From positions 1 to 61,203 of the forward strand of contig CAIYSR010000111.1 in NCBI GenBank assembly GCA_903928895.1: 61,203 nucleotides of DNA, written 5' to 3'. Shown here one piece after another: positions 46,229 through 55,520 of this stretch; the first letter of the stretch is position 1, and each line of letters opens with the position of its first letter. Source of the DNA: an uncultured Rhodospirillales bacterium (GTDB taxonomy: Bacteria; Pseudomonadota; Alphaproteobacteria; Acetobacterales; Acetobacteraceae). Made by a program: the position numbers and the translations under genes. The notes under the pieces were generated by a model. The model was not told the DNA's origin and did no database searches. It worked only from the letters and a program-made list of their open reading frames with translations.

Positions 46229-47491
46229 TCAGGCGAAGGCCGCCCGCACGGTCGCGAGATAGTCGGCCTCCCCCATCGGCCCCACCAGCGACAACGTCGG
46301 CGCGCCGGCGAAGACCTCCCGCGCCGCATCGCGCAACTCGTCGATCGCCACCGCCCGGATGCGCGCGATATCGCCCTCCGGCCCGCGCGCAACGCCGTGG
46401 CGGAAGAACTGCCCGGCGAGATACCGCGCCAGCGGGAACGGCCGCTCCTTCACGCTCGCCAGTTGCGCAAGGAACATGTTGCGTGCCCGCATGAAATCCC
46501 GCGCCCCGATGGTCTCGGTGCAGCGCCGGGCCTCGATGCAGGAGGTCTCCAGCACCGCGCCCAGGTTGTCCGGCGTCATCCCGGCTGAAATCCCGAGCAG
46601 GCCGCCGTCATCGGCGTGGCTGGAAAACGCCCCCACCCCGTAGACCAGTCCGCGCTTCTCCCGTACCTCCTGGAACAACGGCGAGGACATCCCGTCGCCC
46701 AGCGCCGCCGCCAGCAACTGGTGGGCGATCTGCCCGGGCGCGTCGAGCGCCACCGACGGGAACGCCAACGCCATGTTGACCTGGCTGAAATCCTTGCGGA
46801 CATGCAAGTACTGCCCACCCGTGTACTCCGGCTTCGTCCGCGTCTGGCCCGTCGTCCCCTGCGGCAGCGCCGCGAAGGCTGCGGCCACCCGATCCACCAG
46901 CCAGGCGTGCTCGATATTGCCGGTTGCCACCACCACCATGCGACCGGTCAGGTAGTGCTGACCGATGAAGCCGAGCAGGTCCTCCCGGGTGGCACCGGCG
47001 ACGAATTCCGGATCGCCAAGCACAGTGCGCCCCATGGCATGCCCGGGATAGGCGGTCGCATAGAGCCCCTCGCCGCACAGCGCCCCGGGATTGTCGTTGC
47101 GACGCGCGATCTCCTGCGCGATCACGCCGCGTTCCAGGTCGATATCCGCGGCGGCGAAGCGCGAAGCGGTCAGCACGTCGCCGAGGATGGTCAGCGCCTC
47201 GCCCATCACATCCCGCGGACCGTCGATGTAGTAGGCAGTCACCTCGCGCGAGGTGAAGGCGTTGATGTCGGCGCCCAGACACTCGATCTGCACCGCGATG
47301 TCGAACGCCGAGCGCGTCGCCGTCCCCTTGAACGCCATGTGCTCGAGGAAATGCGCCACCCCGTTATGCGCCGCGATCTCGTCTCGCGCCCCGGCATTGA
47401 CCATCACCAGCAGCGCCGCGGATTCGAAATCGGGCATGGTCCCGCTCACCACGGTGAGGCCGCTCGGCAAGGTTGACTGTTCGATGTGCAT
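46229..47491 (-). CDS. M16 family metalloprotease (pitrilysin/processing-peptidase type)
   Basis: A 420-residue zinc protease with the inverted motif HFLEHM (about 47-52, HXXEH) and the distal metal Glu in the ERGVIAQEI region (about 119-127). ARDEIAAHNGVAHFLEHMAF is typical of bacterial M16 proteins similar to mitochondrial processing peptidase beta. No inactive partner subunit is adjacent. The ATG at 47491 is divergent from the S10 carboxypeptidase, with 72 bp between. Confidence 0.94.
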   Translation of the reverse strand: MHIEQSTLPSGLTVVSGTMPDFESAALLVMVNAGARDEIAAHNGVAHFLEHMAFKGTATRSAFDIAVQIECLGADINAFTSREVTAYYIDGPRDVMGEALTILGDVLTASRFAAADIDLERGVIAQEIARRNDNPGALCGEGLYATAYPGHAMGRTVLGDPEFVAGATREDLLGFIGQHYLTGRMVVVATGNIEHAWLVDRVAAAFAALPQGTTGQTRTKPEYTGGQYLHVRKDFSQVNMALAFPSVALDAPGQIAHQLLAAALGDGMSSPLFQEVREKRGLVYGVGAFSSHADDGGLLGISAGMTPDNLGAVLETSCIEARRCTETIGARDFMRARNMFLAQLASVKERPFPLARYLAGQFFRHGVARGPEGDIARIRAVAIDELRDAAREVFAGAPTLSLVGPMGEADYLATVRAAFA

Positions 47492-47563
47492 GCGAGTCTC
47501 CTGGCTGGTCACGGAGCGGGACGCCGGGGTACTGTGATCCAGCAGTACAGGATGCCTGATCAT

Positions 47564-49009
47564 ATGACCGATACGCCACCCCCGCCGAATGTCCCGGCCC
47601 CCCGCCACTTCGAGACCCGCCACGAGGGCAGCTTCAACGGCAAACATGTCGGCTATCGCTGCATTGCCGCCGAAACCCATTTGCCCGACGCCAAGGGCGA
47701 GCCGCGGGCCAGCCTGTTCACCTTCTCCTACCTCGCCGACGATGCCGGGCCGCCCGAGAGCCGCCCGGTGATCTTCGCCTTCAACGGCGGCCCCGGCTCG
47801 GCCTCGATGTGGCTGCATCTGGGCGCCATGGGTCCGCGCCGCATCGTCGTGCCGTCGGACGCCGGGATCGCCGCGCCGGCGCCCTATTCGATCGTCGACA
47901 ACGCGCTCTGCCCGCTCGACCTCGCCGACCTCGTCTTCATCGACCCCCCCGGCACCGGCTACTCGCGCATGATCGGCGCCGCCAAGCCCGAGGACGGCTG
48001 GGGTCTGGAGCAGGATGCCGAGATCGTCGCCAGCTTCATCCGCGCCTGGCTCACCGCGCATCGCCGCTGGGCCTCGCCGCGCTATCTCTGCGGCGAGAGC
48101 TACGGCACCACCCGCGCGGTGGCAGTCGCCGGCAAGCTCGCCGGCGGCGCCGGGGCGATGGTGTTCAACGGGCTCGGTCTGATTTCGGTGGTGCTCGACT
48201 TCCACACCGTCCGCTTCGAGCCCGGCAACCCGCTGCCCGATATCTGCGCCCTGCCGACCTACGCCGCCACCGCGCTGCACCACGGTCTCGCCGAGGCCGG
48301 GCCCGACGGCGCCGCCGGCTTCATCGAGGCCGCCCGCCAGTTCGCTGTCAACGACTACCTCCCCGCCCTGGTCTCCGGCAGCCGCCTCCCCGCCGACCGC
48401 CGCGCCCTGATCGCGCAGGGTCTCGCCCGCTTCACCGGCCTGTCGCTGGACTGGCTGGCCCGCACCCGCCTGCGGATCGACCCCGCTCGCTACCGCCGCG
48501 AGGTGCTGCGATCGCGCGGCCTTTCGCTCGGCCGCTTCGACACCCGCTACCTCGGCCAGGACCACGACGGCGCCGGCGAAACCCCGGACAACGACCCCGC
48601 CTCCTACGCCGTCTCGCCCGCCTACGTCACCGCCATGAACGACCATCTCGGCCGCGCGCTCGGGGTCGACTGGGATCGGCCCTACGTCAACGTCAACCGC
48701 GAGGTCGGCCAGAAATGGGACTGGCGTGGCCCCCAGTCCGAAAGCGCAAGCCGCTGGCCCGCCGCCGTCAACGTCGCCCCCGTCCTCGGGCGCGCCATGC
48801 GCGAAAACCCCGGCCTGAAAGTGTGGATGGCCAACGGGCTCTACGACCTCGCCACCCCCTTCTTCGCCGCCGAGACCACCGCCGCCGGAAACGGGATCGA
48901 TGCCACGCGCATCAGCATGACCTACTATCCCGCCGGCCACATGATGTATCTGCACGAACCGTCCCTCGCCGCCCTGATGGCCGACATGCGGAGCTGGCTG
49001 ACCAATTGA
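47564..49009 (+). CDS. S10 family serine carboxypeptidase
   Basis: A 481-residue protein. NGGPGSASMWLHLGAMGPRR (about 66-85) is the substrate-binding/oxyanion region, the nucleophile is in CGESYGTTR (about 178-186), the acid in NGLYDLATP (about 424-432) and the His in YPAGHMMYLHE (about 455-465). It has the bacterial S10 layout and removes C-terminal residues. No signal peptide is evident from the ATG at 47564; an in-frame ATG at 47552 is possible. It is followed directly by the GT87 gene. Confidence 0.9.
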   Translation: MTDTPPPPNVPAPRHFETRHEGSFNGKHVGYRCIAAETHLPDAKGEPRASLFTFSYLADDAGPPESRPVIFAFNGGPGSASMWLHLGAMGPRRIVVPSDAGIAAPAPYSIVDNALCPLDLADLVFIDPPGTGYSRMIGAAKPEDGWGLEQDAEIVASFIRAWLTAHRRWASPRYLCGESYGTTRAVAVAGKLAGGAGAMVFNGLGLISVVLDFHTVRFEPGNPLPDICALPTYAATALHHGLAEAGPDGAAGFIEAARQFAVNDYLPALVSGSRLPADRRALIAQGLARFTGLSLDWLARTRLRIDPARYRREVLRSRGLSLGRFDTRYLGQDHDGAGETPDNDPASYAVSPAYVTAMNDHLGRALGVDWDRPYVNVNREVGQKWDWRGPQSESASRWPAAVNVAPVLGRAMRENPGLKVWMANGLYDLATPFFAAETTAAGNGIDATRISMTYYPAGHMMYLHEPSLAALMADMRSWLTN

Positions 49010-50187
49010 TCCAGGCGATTGCCGCCCTGCGCGACGCCGCCTGGCTGACACCCGGGCGTGCCCGCGCCTGGTGTGTCGTCCTCGCGACGATTTCCCTGGC
49101 CGTCATCGCCGGCGCGCTGGTCGGCGCGTGGTCCGGCGCCCTGCACCAACCGCTGGGCACCGATTTCATTAGCTTCTACGCCGCCTCCAGCCTGGCCTTG
49201 AGCGGCTCGCCTGCCGCCGCCTATGCGCCCATGGCCCACAAGGCGATGCAAACCGCCATTTTCGGAGCCGCGTTGCCCGGCTACTATGCCTTCTTCTACC
49301 CGCCGGTGTTCCTGCTGATCTGCCTGCCCTTCGCCATGCTGCCCTACCAGGCCGCGCTTTCCCTCTGGCTCAGCGTCAGCTTCGTCCCGGTCTTCGTCAC
49401 GCTGCGCCGCGTCCTGCCGGCGCGCTGGGCGATCCTGCCGATCCTGGCCTTCCCCGCCGTGCTCACCAATGCCGGGCATGGGCAGAACGGCTTCCTCAGT
49501 GCCGGCTTGTTCGGCGCCGGGGCGTTGCTGCTGGAACGCCGTCCCTTCCTGGCCGGGCTGTGCCTGGGCGGGCTGATCTACAAGCCGCATCTGCTGATCG
49601 CCGTCCCCATCTCCCTCGTCGCGGCCCGTCGCTGGCGTGCCCTCGCCGGCGTGGCGGCGGCTGCGACGGGGCTCGTCACGCTGTCCTGGCTCGCCTTCGG
49701 CCCCGAAACTTGGCGCAGCTTCCTCGAGATCGCCCCCCAGGCCCGCATGACACTCGAAACCGGCCTGGTCGACCCGAGCAAGATGGCCAGCCTGTTCGCC
49801 GCCGTCCGCATCCTTGGCGGGCCGGCCTCGGTCGCCTATGCGCTCCAACTTCCCCTCGCCCTCGCCGCCCTCCTGCTTCTCTGGCGCAACGCCGCCCGGC
49901 GTCCGGGCGGGCTCGCCGAAGGTGCCCTGATGGCGATGGCAAGCCTTCTCGCCACCCCCTTCCTGCTCAGCTACGACCTGACCTGCCTCTCTCTGCCGAT
50001 CGCCTGGATCGCCGCCGAAGCCCTGCGCTCGGCGTGGCGGCCATGGGAAAAGATCACCCTGCTGATCGCCTATCTCCTGCCGGTCCTGACCCTGACGCTC
50101 GCCACTATCGGACTGCCGCTGGCGCCGCTGGCGATGGCGGCGCTGATGGTCCTGGTCGCCCGTCGCGCCACGCTGCCCCAGCTTTGA
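49006..50187 (+). CDS. GT87/DUF2029-family membrane glycosyltransferase
   Basis: A 393-residue multi-helix protein. GTDFISFYAASSLALSG (about 45-61) with the conserved Asp in the first periplasmic loop, YYAFFYPPVFLLICLPFAML (about 87-106) and KPHLLIAVPISL (about 190-201) are typical of DUF2029 mannosyltransferase-like proteins. The start appears to be a TTG at 49006 overlapping the carboxypeptidase stop (TTGA); no better start precedes the first helix. The lipid-linked donor and the acceptor are unknown. Confidence 0.82.
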   Translation: MIQAIAALRDAAWLTPGRARAWCVVLATISLAVIAGALVGAWSGALHQPLGTDFISFYAASSLALSGSPAAAYAPMAHKAMQTAIFGAALPGYYAFFYPPVFLLICLPFAMLPYQAALSLWLSVSFVPVFVTLRRVLPARWAILPILAFPAVLTNAGHGQNGFLSAGLFGAGALLLERRPFLAGLCLGGLIYKPHLLIAVPISLVAARRWRALAGVAAAATGLVTLSWLAFGPETWRSFLEIAPQARMTLETGLVDPSKMASLFAAVRILGGPASVAYALQLPLALAALLLLWRNAARRPGGLAEGALMAMASLLATPFLLSYDLTCLSLPIAWIAAEALRSAWRPWEKITLLIAYLLPVLTLTLATIGLPLAPLAMAALMVLVARRATLPQL

Positions 50188-50215
50188 GCAGCCCGAATTT
50201 CGCCCCTCCCGGACA

Positions 50216-50233
50216 ATCCGGCATTCCCCGGAT
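50216..50233. terminator. Short hairpin between convergent genes
   Basis: ATCCGG pairs with CCGGAT across a six-base loop in the 52-bp gap between the GT87 gene and the DsbA-family gene. It lacks a T-run, so it is a weak candidate. Confidence 0.35.
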
Positions 50234-50239
50234 ACGCGC

Positions 50240-50911
50240 TCAGGCCGCCTGCTGGCTCAGAATTTTCCACGCCCGAGCGAAGGCCTCGGCCATCTGCTCC
50301 GCCGGCACCGCGCCGGAGAACAGCACGTGGTTGCGCATGATGAAGCTCGGCACCCCGTTGATGCCGGCGTTGCGCGCCATCTCGTCCTGGGCGGTCACTA
50401 TGTCGAGCCCCTCGCCGGAGGCGAACATCGCTTCCACCCGCGCGGCAGGCAGGCCGGCGCTCGCGGCGATCTCGCCAAGCACCGACGGGTCGCCGATATT
50501 CTTGCCCTCGGTGAAGAAGCCACGGAACAGCGCATCGACCACCGCGTTCTGCACCCCCTCCTCTCCGGCCAGCCAGATCAGGCGATGCGCCGCAATCGTG
50601 TTGGGGGTGATCTTCGTCAGGTCATGCCGCATCTCGATGCCGACGGCGGCGGCGGCCTGGGACACCCGCTCCTCGATCTGCCGCACCCGCTCCGGCGAGC
50701 CGAACTTCTCCAGCCGATGGGCCGCACGGTCCACGCCGGCGGCCGGCATATCGGGGTTGAGCTGATAGGGGTGCCAATGCACCTCGAAATGCAGGCCCTC
50801 CGCGGCGAGCATGGGCAGCGCCAATTCGAGCTGGCGCTTGCCGATGTAGCACCACGGGCAGATCGCGTCGGAAATCACATCGATGCGTCCGGTGGTCGGC
50901 AAGGCGTCCAT
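50240..50911 (-). CDS. DsbA-family oxidoreductase (FrnE-like)
   Basis: A 223-residue thioredoxin-fold protein with redox pair Cys18/Cys21 (DAICPWCYIGKRQLE) and the cis-proline loop GINGVPSF (about 186-193). VHWHPYQLNPDMP (about 44-56) is typical of FrnE/2-hydroxychromene isomerase-like cytosolic members. No signal peptide is present. It likely handles disulfides or glutathione-linked chemistry. Confidence 0.93.
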   Translation of the reverse strand: MDALPTTGRIDVISDAICPWCYIGKRQLELALPMLAAEGLHFEVHWHPYQLNPDMPAAGVDRAAHRLEKFGSPERVRQIEERVSQAAAAVGIEMRHDLTKITPNTIAAHRLIWLAGEEGVQNAVVDALFRGFFTEGKNIGDPSVLGEIAASAGLPAARVEAMFASGEGLDIVTAQDEMARNAGINGVPSFIMRNHVLFSGAVPAEQMAEAFARAWKILSQQAA

Positions 50912-50952
50912 GGTGGCGTCCTTTCAGCGTTTGTGCGGATATAGGGTCGGAC

Positions 50953-51867
50953 TCAGCCTGGCACCAGCTTCGCCGGGAACCCATCCGCACGCAAAGGCGT
51001 GCGCAACGCATCTTCCAGCAGCTTCACCACCATCGTCGACCACGCATCGCCGCCAAACGCCTCGCGGGCACGGATGAAGGTCTGCATGGTCTGCCCGGCC
51101 AGATCGAGCGGCACGCCGAACTGCTGGCCCAGACGCATCGCGAACCCGAGGTCCTTGCAGGCCAGTTCCATGGTGAAGGCGATGTCGTAGCTGCCGTTCA
51201 GGATGAGCTGACTTTCGGTCTCGTGGACGAAGCTGTTGCCCGAGCTCGCCTTGATCGCATGAAACGCCTGGCCAAGATCGAGCCCGCCCCGCTTGGCCAG
51301 CATCAACGCCTCCCCGGCGGCGACGAGATGGACGAAGGCCAGCATGTTGGTGATCACCTTCATCACCGCGGCGCTCCCGAGCGGCCCCATATGCAGGATC
51401 TGGCGGCCCATCGCCTGGAACGCCGGCCGATGGCGCTCGAACACGGCGGTATCGCCCCCCACCAGCACGGTGATCTCACCCGAGGCCGCCTTGTGCACTC
51501 CCCCGGTAACCGGGGCTTCCAGCATGGTCACGCCATGCGCGGCGGCATGCGCGCCGAGCTTTGCGGCCTGATCCTGGTCGATCGTCGACATCTCGATCCA
51601 GGTCCCGCCCGCTCCGAGCCCGGCGAGCAGGCCATCGGGACCGTCCAGCACGGCCCGTGAAATCGCCGGCGATGGCAGGCAGGTGATCGCGGCATCGACG
51701 CCGCTGCCCGCCAAACGCGGGTTGGCGGCGGCGGTGGCGCCCAAGGCCACGAGCCGCGCCACCGCCGCCGCGTCGAGGTCGCACACCACCACCTCGAAAC
51801 CACCGCGCACGAGGCTGGCGGCCAGCTTGCCGCCGAGATTGCCGAGTCCGATGAAACCGTAGCGCAT
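50953..51867 (-). CDS. NAD(P)-dependent beta-hydroxyacid dehydrogenase (3-hydroxyisobutyrate dehydrogenase family)
   Basis: A 304-residue protein: cofactor motif GFIGLGNLGGKLAASL (about 4-19), LEAPVTGGVHKAASGEITV (about 119-137, substrate-binding region) and catalytic Lys in GSAAVMKVITNML (about 166-178). The cofactor Asp in VVVCDLD suggests NAD preference. It starts 13 bp after the enolase-superfamily gene, so the two form an operon for a sugar-acid or hydroxy-acid. Confidence 0.92.
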   Translation of the reverse strand: MRYGFIGLGNLGGKLAASLVRGGFEVVVCDLDAAAVARLVALGATAAANPRLAGSGVDAAITCLPSPAISRAVLDGPDGLLAGLGAGGTWIEMSTIDQDQAAKLGAHAAAHGVTMLEAPVTGGVHKAASGEITVLVGGDTAVFERHRPAFQAMGRQILHMGPLGSAAVMKVITNMLAFVHLVAAGEALMLAKRGGLDLGQAFHAIKASSGNSFVHETESQLILNGSYDIAFTMELACKDLGFAMRLGQQFGVPLDLAGQTMQTFIRAREAFGGDAWSTMVVKLLEDALRTPLRADGFPAKLVPG

Positions 51868-51880
51868 GATCTGTCCCGCC

Positions 51881-53092
51881 TCAGTTCGGGTGGTTGAGCG
51901 GCGCGAAGGTCGGCACCAGATGCAGCGCGCTGCCGGTCCAGGGATGGGCGCGGGCAACCTCCTCGTCGAGTTCCACCCCGAGGCCGGGGGTATCGGGAAC
52001 AATCACGTACCCGTCCTCCCAGCGGATCGGCGTCTTGATGATGCGGCTGTGGAATCCCTCCCAGCGCTCGATGCTTTCGAGAATGAGGAAGTTGGGGGAG
52101 CACGCACTGAGCTGGATGTTGGCGGCCCCCTCGATCGGGCCACAATAAAGATGCGGGGCGATCTGCGCGTAGTGGGCCTCCGCCATGCCCGCGATCTTCT
52201 TGGCTTCCAGCAGGCCGCCGACCCGGCCGAGCGCCATTTGCAGAATGGAGGCGGCCCGCAGTTCAAGCACCCGGGCGAACTCGTACTTGGTGGTCAATCG
52301 TTCGCCGGTGGCAATCGGAATCGTGGTCTGGCGCGCGACGATCGCCATTTCCTCGGGCTTCTCCGGCGGCACCGGCTCCTCGAACCACAGCGGATCATAG
52401 GCTTCGAGCTTGCGCGCCAATCGGATCGCCCCCGCCGTCGTGAACTGCCCATGGGTGCCGAACAGCAGGTCCGCCCTCGTGCCGACGGCCTGGCGGATGC
52501 GCCGACAGAACGCCTCGGACAGTTCCATCCGTTCCAGACTGGGCTGGCGCGGATCGAAGGTCGAATAGTCGCCGGCCGGGTCGAACTTCAAGCCGGTGAA
52601 GCCCATCGCGACGTATTCGAGCGCACGCTCGGCCGCCGCATCGGGGTCGCGGTAGACCGCCGGATCGCTATAGGCATGCCCCTCGCCCGGCCGCGGATAG
52701 AGGTAGGTGTAGGTCCGCAGCCGCGCATGCACCTTGCCGCCGAGCAGGGCATGCACCGGCTTGCCGAGCGCCTTGCCGTTGATGTCCCACAGCGCCATCT
52801 CCAGGCCCGAGAGCACGCCCATCAGCGAAATATCCGGCCGCATCGAATAGCCCCGCCCGTAGACGTTGCGCCACAGCGTCTCGATGTTGAACGGATCGAT
52901 GCCCTCGACGTGGCGGAGGAACACGTCCTCGATCATCTTCACCACCACATCCGGCGCGAAACTCGCAGCATAGACCTCGCCGACCCCTTCGATGCCGTCA
53001 TCGGTCACCAGCTTCAGGAAAATGAAGTAACGCCCCCCGTTGAACGGCGGCGGGTTGCCGACCACGAAGGTAGCGAGCGATTGGATTTTCAT
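51881..53092 (-). CDS. Mandelate racemase/muconate lactonizing enzyme family protein (enolase superfamily)
   Basis: A 403-residue enolase-superfamily member. The N-terminal capping domain (about 1-125) is followed by the barrel with Lys169 (GLKFDPAG), His214 (FGTHGQFT), metal ligands Glu239 (WFEEPVPPE) and Glu264 (ATGERL), and His314 (IAPHLYCGP). Such sets usually catalyse acid-sugar dehydration or racemisation. The divergent GrdB-like/CoA-transferase pair starts 101 bp away, so the four genes may share a regulatory region. Confidence 0.92.
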   Translation of the reverse strand: MKIQSLATFVVGNPPPFNGGRYFIFLKLVTDDGIEGVGEVYAASFAPDVVVKMIEDVFLRHVEGIDPFNIETLWRNVYGRGYSMRPDISLMGVLSGLEMALWDINGKALGKPVHALLGGKVHARLRTYTYLYPRPGEGHAYSDPAVYRDPDAAAERALEYVAMGFTGLKFDPAGDYSTFDPRQPSLERMELSEAFCRRIRQAVGTRADLLFGTHGQFTTAGAIRLARKLEAYDPLWFEEPVPPEKPEEMAIVARQTTIPIATGERLTTKYEFARVLELRAASILQMALGRVGGLLEAKKIAGMAEAHYAQIAPHLYCGPIEGAANIQLSACSPNFLILESIERWEGFHSRIIKTPIRWEDGYVIVPDTPGLGVELDEEVARAHPWTGSALHLVPTFAPLNHPN

Positions 53093-53193
53093 GGCGCGTG
53101 CTCCAGGCCTGCCGACTGCATACCGGATGCCGGCGGCTTGACGCCAGCCGGCCATCTTGCCTCAATCACCGCGAAGGCGAGAGGGAACCCGCA

Positions 53194-54126
53194 ATGACCG
53201 AAGATATCGACGCCGCCATGGGCTTCGCCCCCGACTATGACGCCCCCATCCCCTACATGGCCCGCACCCGCGAATATTACAAAGCCATCGGCTACACCAC
53301 GCCCTACCGCTGGGCGCACTACCTCGACGCCCCCTTCGCGGCGCTCGCCAAGCCCCTCGCCCACTCCCGCATCGCCATCATCACCACCGCCGCCCCCTAC
53401 CAGCCGGACAAAGGCGACCAGGGACCGGGCGCGGCCTACAACGGCAGCGCCAAATTCTACCAGGCCTATGCCCAGAGCACCGACGCCCCGCACGACACCC
53501 GCATCTCGCACATCGGCTACGACCGCAAGCACACCGCCGCGACCGACGAAAACGCCTGGTTCCCCTTGCCCGCGCTCAAGCGCGCCGCCGCCGCCGGCCG
53601 CATCGGTGACGTCGCGCCCCGTTTCTTCGGCGCTCCCACCAACCGCAGTCACCGCGTCACCGTCGAGACCGACGCCCCCGACCTCCTTGCGCGCTGCCAG
53701 GCCGACGCGATCGACGCCGTCCTCGTCGTCCCCAACTGCCCCGTCTGCCACCAGACCGGCAGCCTTGTCGCCCGCCATCTCGAAGCCAATGGCCTCCCCA
53801 CCATCGTGATGGGCACCGCCAAGGACATCGTCGAGCACGCCGCCGTCGCCCGCTTCCTGTTCAGCGACTTCCCCCTCGGCAACGCCGCCGGCCGCCCCCA
53901 CGACATCTCCTCCCAGGACGCCACGCTCGAACTCGCGTTCCGCGTCCTCGAATCCGCCATCGCCGCCCGCACCACCGTCCAGAACCCGCTGCGCTGGAAC
54001 GCCGACGGCCTCTGGAAAAACGACTACCTCAACCTCGAACAAATCGGCCCCGAGGAACTCGCCCGCCGCCGCGCCGAATTCGACCGCGAAAAAGAAAAAG
54101 CCCGCGCCAACCGGGTCGCCGCCTGA
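53194..54126 (+). CDS. GrdB-like (glycine/sarcosine/betaine reductase component B family) protein
   Basis: A 310-residue protein. IAIITTAAPYQPDKGDQGP (about 60-78), ISHIGYDRKHTAATDENAWF (about 104-123) and TIVMGTAKDIVEHAAVARFL (about 203-222) fit the GRDB family. Two cysteines, Cys182 and Cys185 (NCPVCHQTG), occupy the region where clostridial GrdB uses selenocysteine and cysteine; there is no in-frame UGA, so this is a selenium-free form. It is shorter than clostridial GrdB (about 430 residues). It shares a base with the CoA-transferase start (TGATG), so the two act together. The substrate is unknown. Confidence 0.75.
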   Translation: MTEDIDAAMGFAPDYDAPIPYMARTREYYKAIGYTTPYRWAHYLDAPFAALAKPLAHSRIAIITTAAPYQPDKGDQGPGAAYNGSAKFYQAYAQSTDAPHDTRISHIGYDRKHTAATDENAWFPLPALKRAAAAGRIGDVAPRFFGAPTNRSHRVTVETDAPDLLARCQADAIDAVLVVPNCPVCHQTGSLVARHLEANGLPTIVMGTAKDIVEHAAVARFLFSDFPLGNAAGRPHDISSQDATLELAFRVLESAIAARTTVQNPLRWNADGLWKNDYLNLEQIGPEELARRRAEFDREKEKARANRVAA

Positions 54127-55319
54127 TGTCACGCCCCTTCGAAGGGATCAAAATCCTCGACTTCACTCAGGTTCTCGCCGGCCCCTACGCCACCTTCCAG
54201 CTCGGCCTGCTCGGCGCCGACATCATCAAGGTCGAACGCCGCGAAGGCGAGGACGCCCGGCGCACCCCGCTCTCCCGCGAATGGGCCGATCGCGGCCTCG
54301 CGTCCGGCTGGCAGGCCATCAACGGCGCCAAACGCAGCCTCACCCTCGACCTGCAAAAGCCCGAAGCCCGCGATATCGTCCGCAAACTCGCCGCCGCCGC
54401 CGACGTCGTGGTCGAAAACTTCCGCCCCGGCGTCATGGACCGTCTCGGCCTCGGCTACGCCGACCTCGCCAAAATCAACCCCAACCTCATCTGGTGCTCC
54501 ATCTCCGGCTTCGGCCAAACCGGCCCCGACCGCGAGGAAGCCGGCTACGACGGCAAAATCCAAGCCATGTCGGGCATCATGTCCATCACCGGTGACCCCG
54601 CCACCGGCCCGATGCGCGCCGGCTTCGCCGTCTGCGATGTCCTCACCGGCATGACCGCCGCCTTCGCCATCTCCTCGGCCCTATTCCAGCGCACCCACAC
54701 CCACAAAGGCCAGATGGTCGACGTCTCCATGCTCGAGGCCAGCCTCGCCTTCCTCTCCGGCCCCGTCGCCGATTGGACCGTCGCCGGCCACAAACAATAC
54801 CAGTCCGGCAACCAGGCCGTCAGCCGCCGCCCCACCGCCAACCTCTTCAAAGCCCGCGACGGCCACATCCTCCTCGCCGTCAACAGCGAAAAGCAATACC
54901 GCTGCCTCATGACCGCCCTCGGCCTCGAAGCCACCTTCTCCGACCCTCGCTTCACCGACTGGTACACCCGCCTCGCCCACGAAGCCGACCTCCGCGCCCT
55001 CATCGAAACCGCCCTCGCCACCGACGACGCCAAATCCTGGGAACCCCGCCTCAACGCCGCCGGCGCCCCCGCCGCCTCGATCTGGCGCATCGAGGACATC
55101 ATCGAACACCCCCAAATCCAGGCCCGCAACGTCCTCCAAACCATCGAAACCGCCCACGGCCCCCTGCGCTTCATGGGCAGCGGCTTCCAACTCGCCCACG
55201 GCGGCGGCAAACTCGACAAACCCGCGCCCGAACTCAGCAAACACACCGACGCCATCCTGGGCGAACTCGGCTACTCAACCGACGATATCGTGAAGCTGCA
55301 CGAAAGCCAGGTGGTATAG
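54126..55319 (+). CDS. Class III CoA-transferase (CaiB/BaiF family)
   Basis: A 397-residue enzyme: GIKILDFTQVLAGPYATFQL (about 7-26), VVVENFRPGVMDRLGLGY (about 94-111) and GFGQTGPDREEAGYD (about 128-142). Asp171 in FAVCDVLTG matches the catalytic aspartate that forms the anhydride with CoA esters. It transfers CoA between carboxylic acids. The coupling to a GrdB-like gene suggests that the acid is activated to a CoA thioester before or after a reductive cleavage (inference). A hairpin repeat begins eight bases past the stop. Confidence 0.93.
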   Translation: MSRPFEGIKILDFTQVLAGPYATFQLGLLGADIIKVERREGEDARRTPLSREWADRGLASGWQAINGAKRSLTLDLQKPEARDIVRKLAAAADVVVENFRPGVMDRLGLGYADLAKINPNLIWCSISGFGQTGPDREEAGYDGKIQAMSGIMSITGDPATGPMRAGFAVCDVLTGMTAAFAISSALFQRTHTHKGQMVDVSMLEASLAFLSGPVADWTVAGHKQYQSGNQAVSRRPTANLFKARDGHILLAVNSEKQYRCLMTALGLEATFSDPRFTDWYTRLAHEADLRALIETALATDDAKSWEPRLNAAGAPAASIWRIEDIIEHPQIQARNVLQTIETAHGPLRFMGSGFQLAHGGGKLDKPAPELSKHTDAILGELGYSTDDIVKLHESQVV

Positions 55320-55326
55320 AAATCAA

Positions 55327-55371
55327 GCGCTTCTTTTTTGAAAAAAAGAAGCAAAAAACTTTTATCCATTT
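55327..55371. terminator. Hairpin repeat copy 3 (right-half type)
   Basis: GCTTCTTTTTT and AAAAAAAGAAGC form the stem, followed by AAAAAACTTTTATCCATTT, the family's shared arm in inverted form. It terminates the CoA-transferase transcript. Confidence 0.7.
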
Positions 55372-55520
55372 GCGCAGCTGGGTCGAAAACCATCAGCTGG
55401 GAGGCGGCGAAGCCAATTATCCTGGGCTCCCACTGAAATAGCGCCGGGAACACATGATCAATGCCTGCGGCGCAAGCCAAGAAAGGCGTTGCCACCTGAA
55501 GGCCATCACCCCAGCCGCAA

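Noticed and set aside
53737-53760. Possible selenocysteine site in the GrdB-like gene
   Set aside because: Both key positions are encoded as cysteine codons and there is no in-frame TGA before the normal stop.
55321-55441. Lysine/phenylalanine-rich peptides reading through the hairpin repeats
   Set aside because: They arise from translating the A-run/T-run palindromes as extensions of neighbouring frames and are not proteins.
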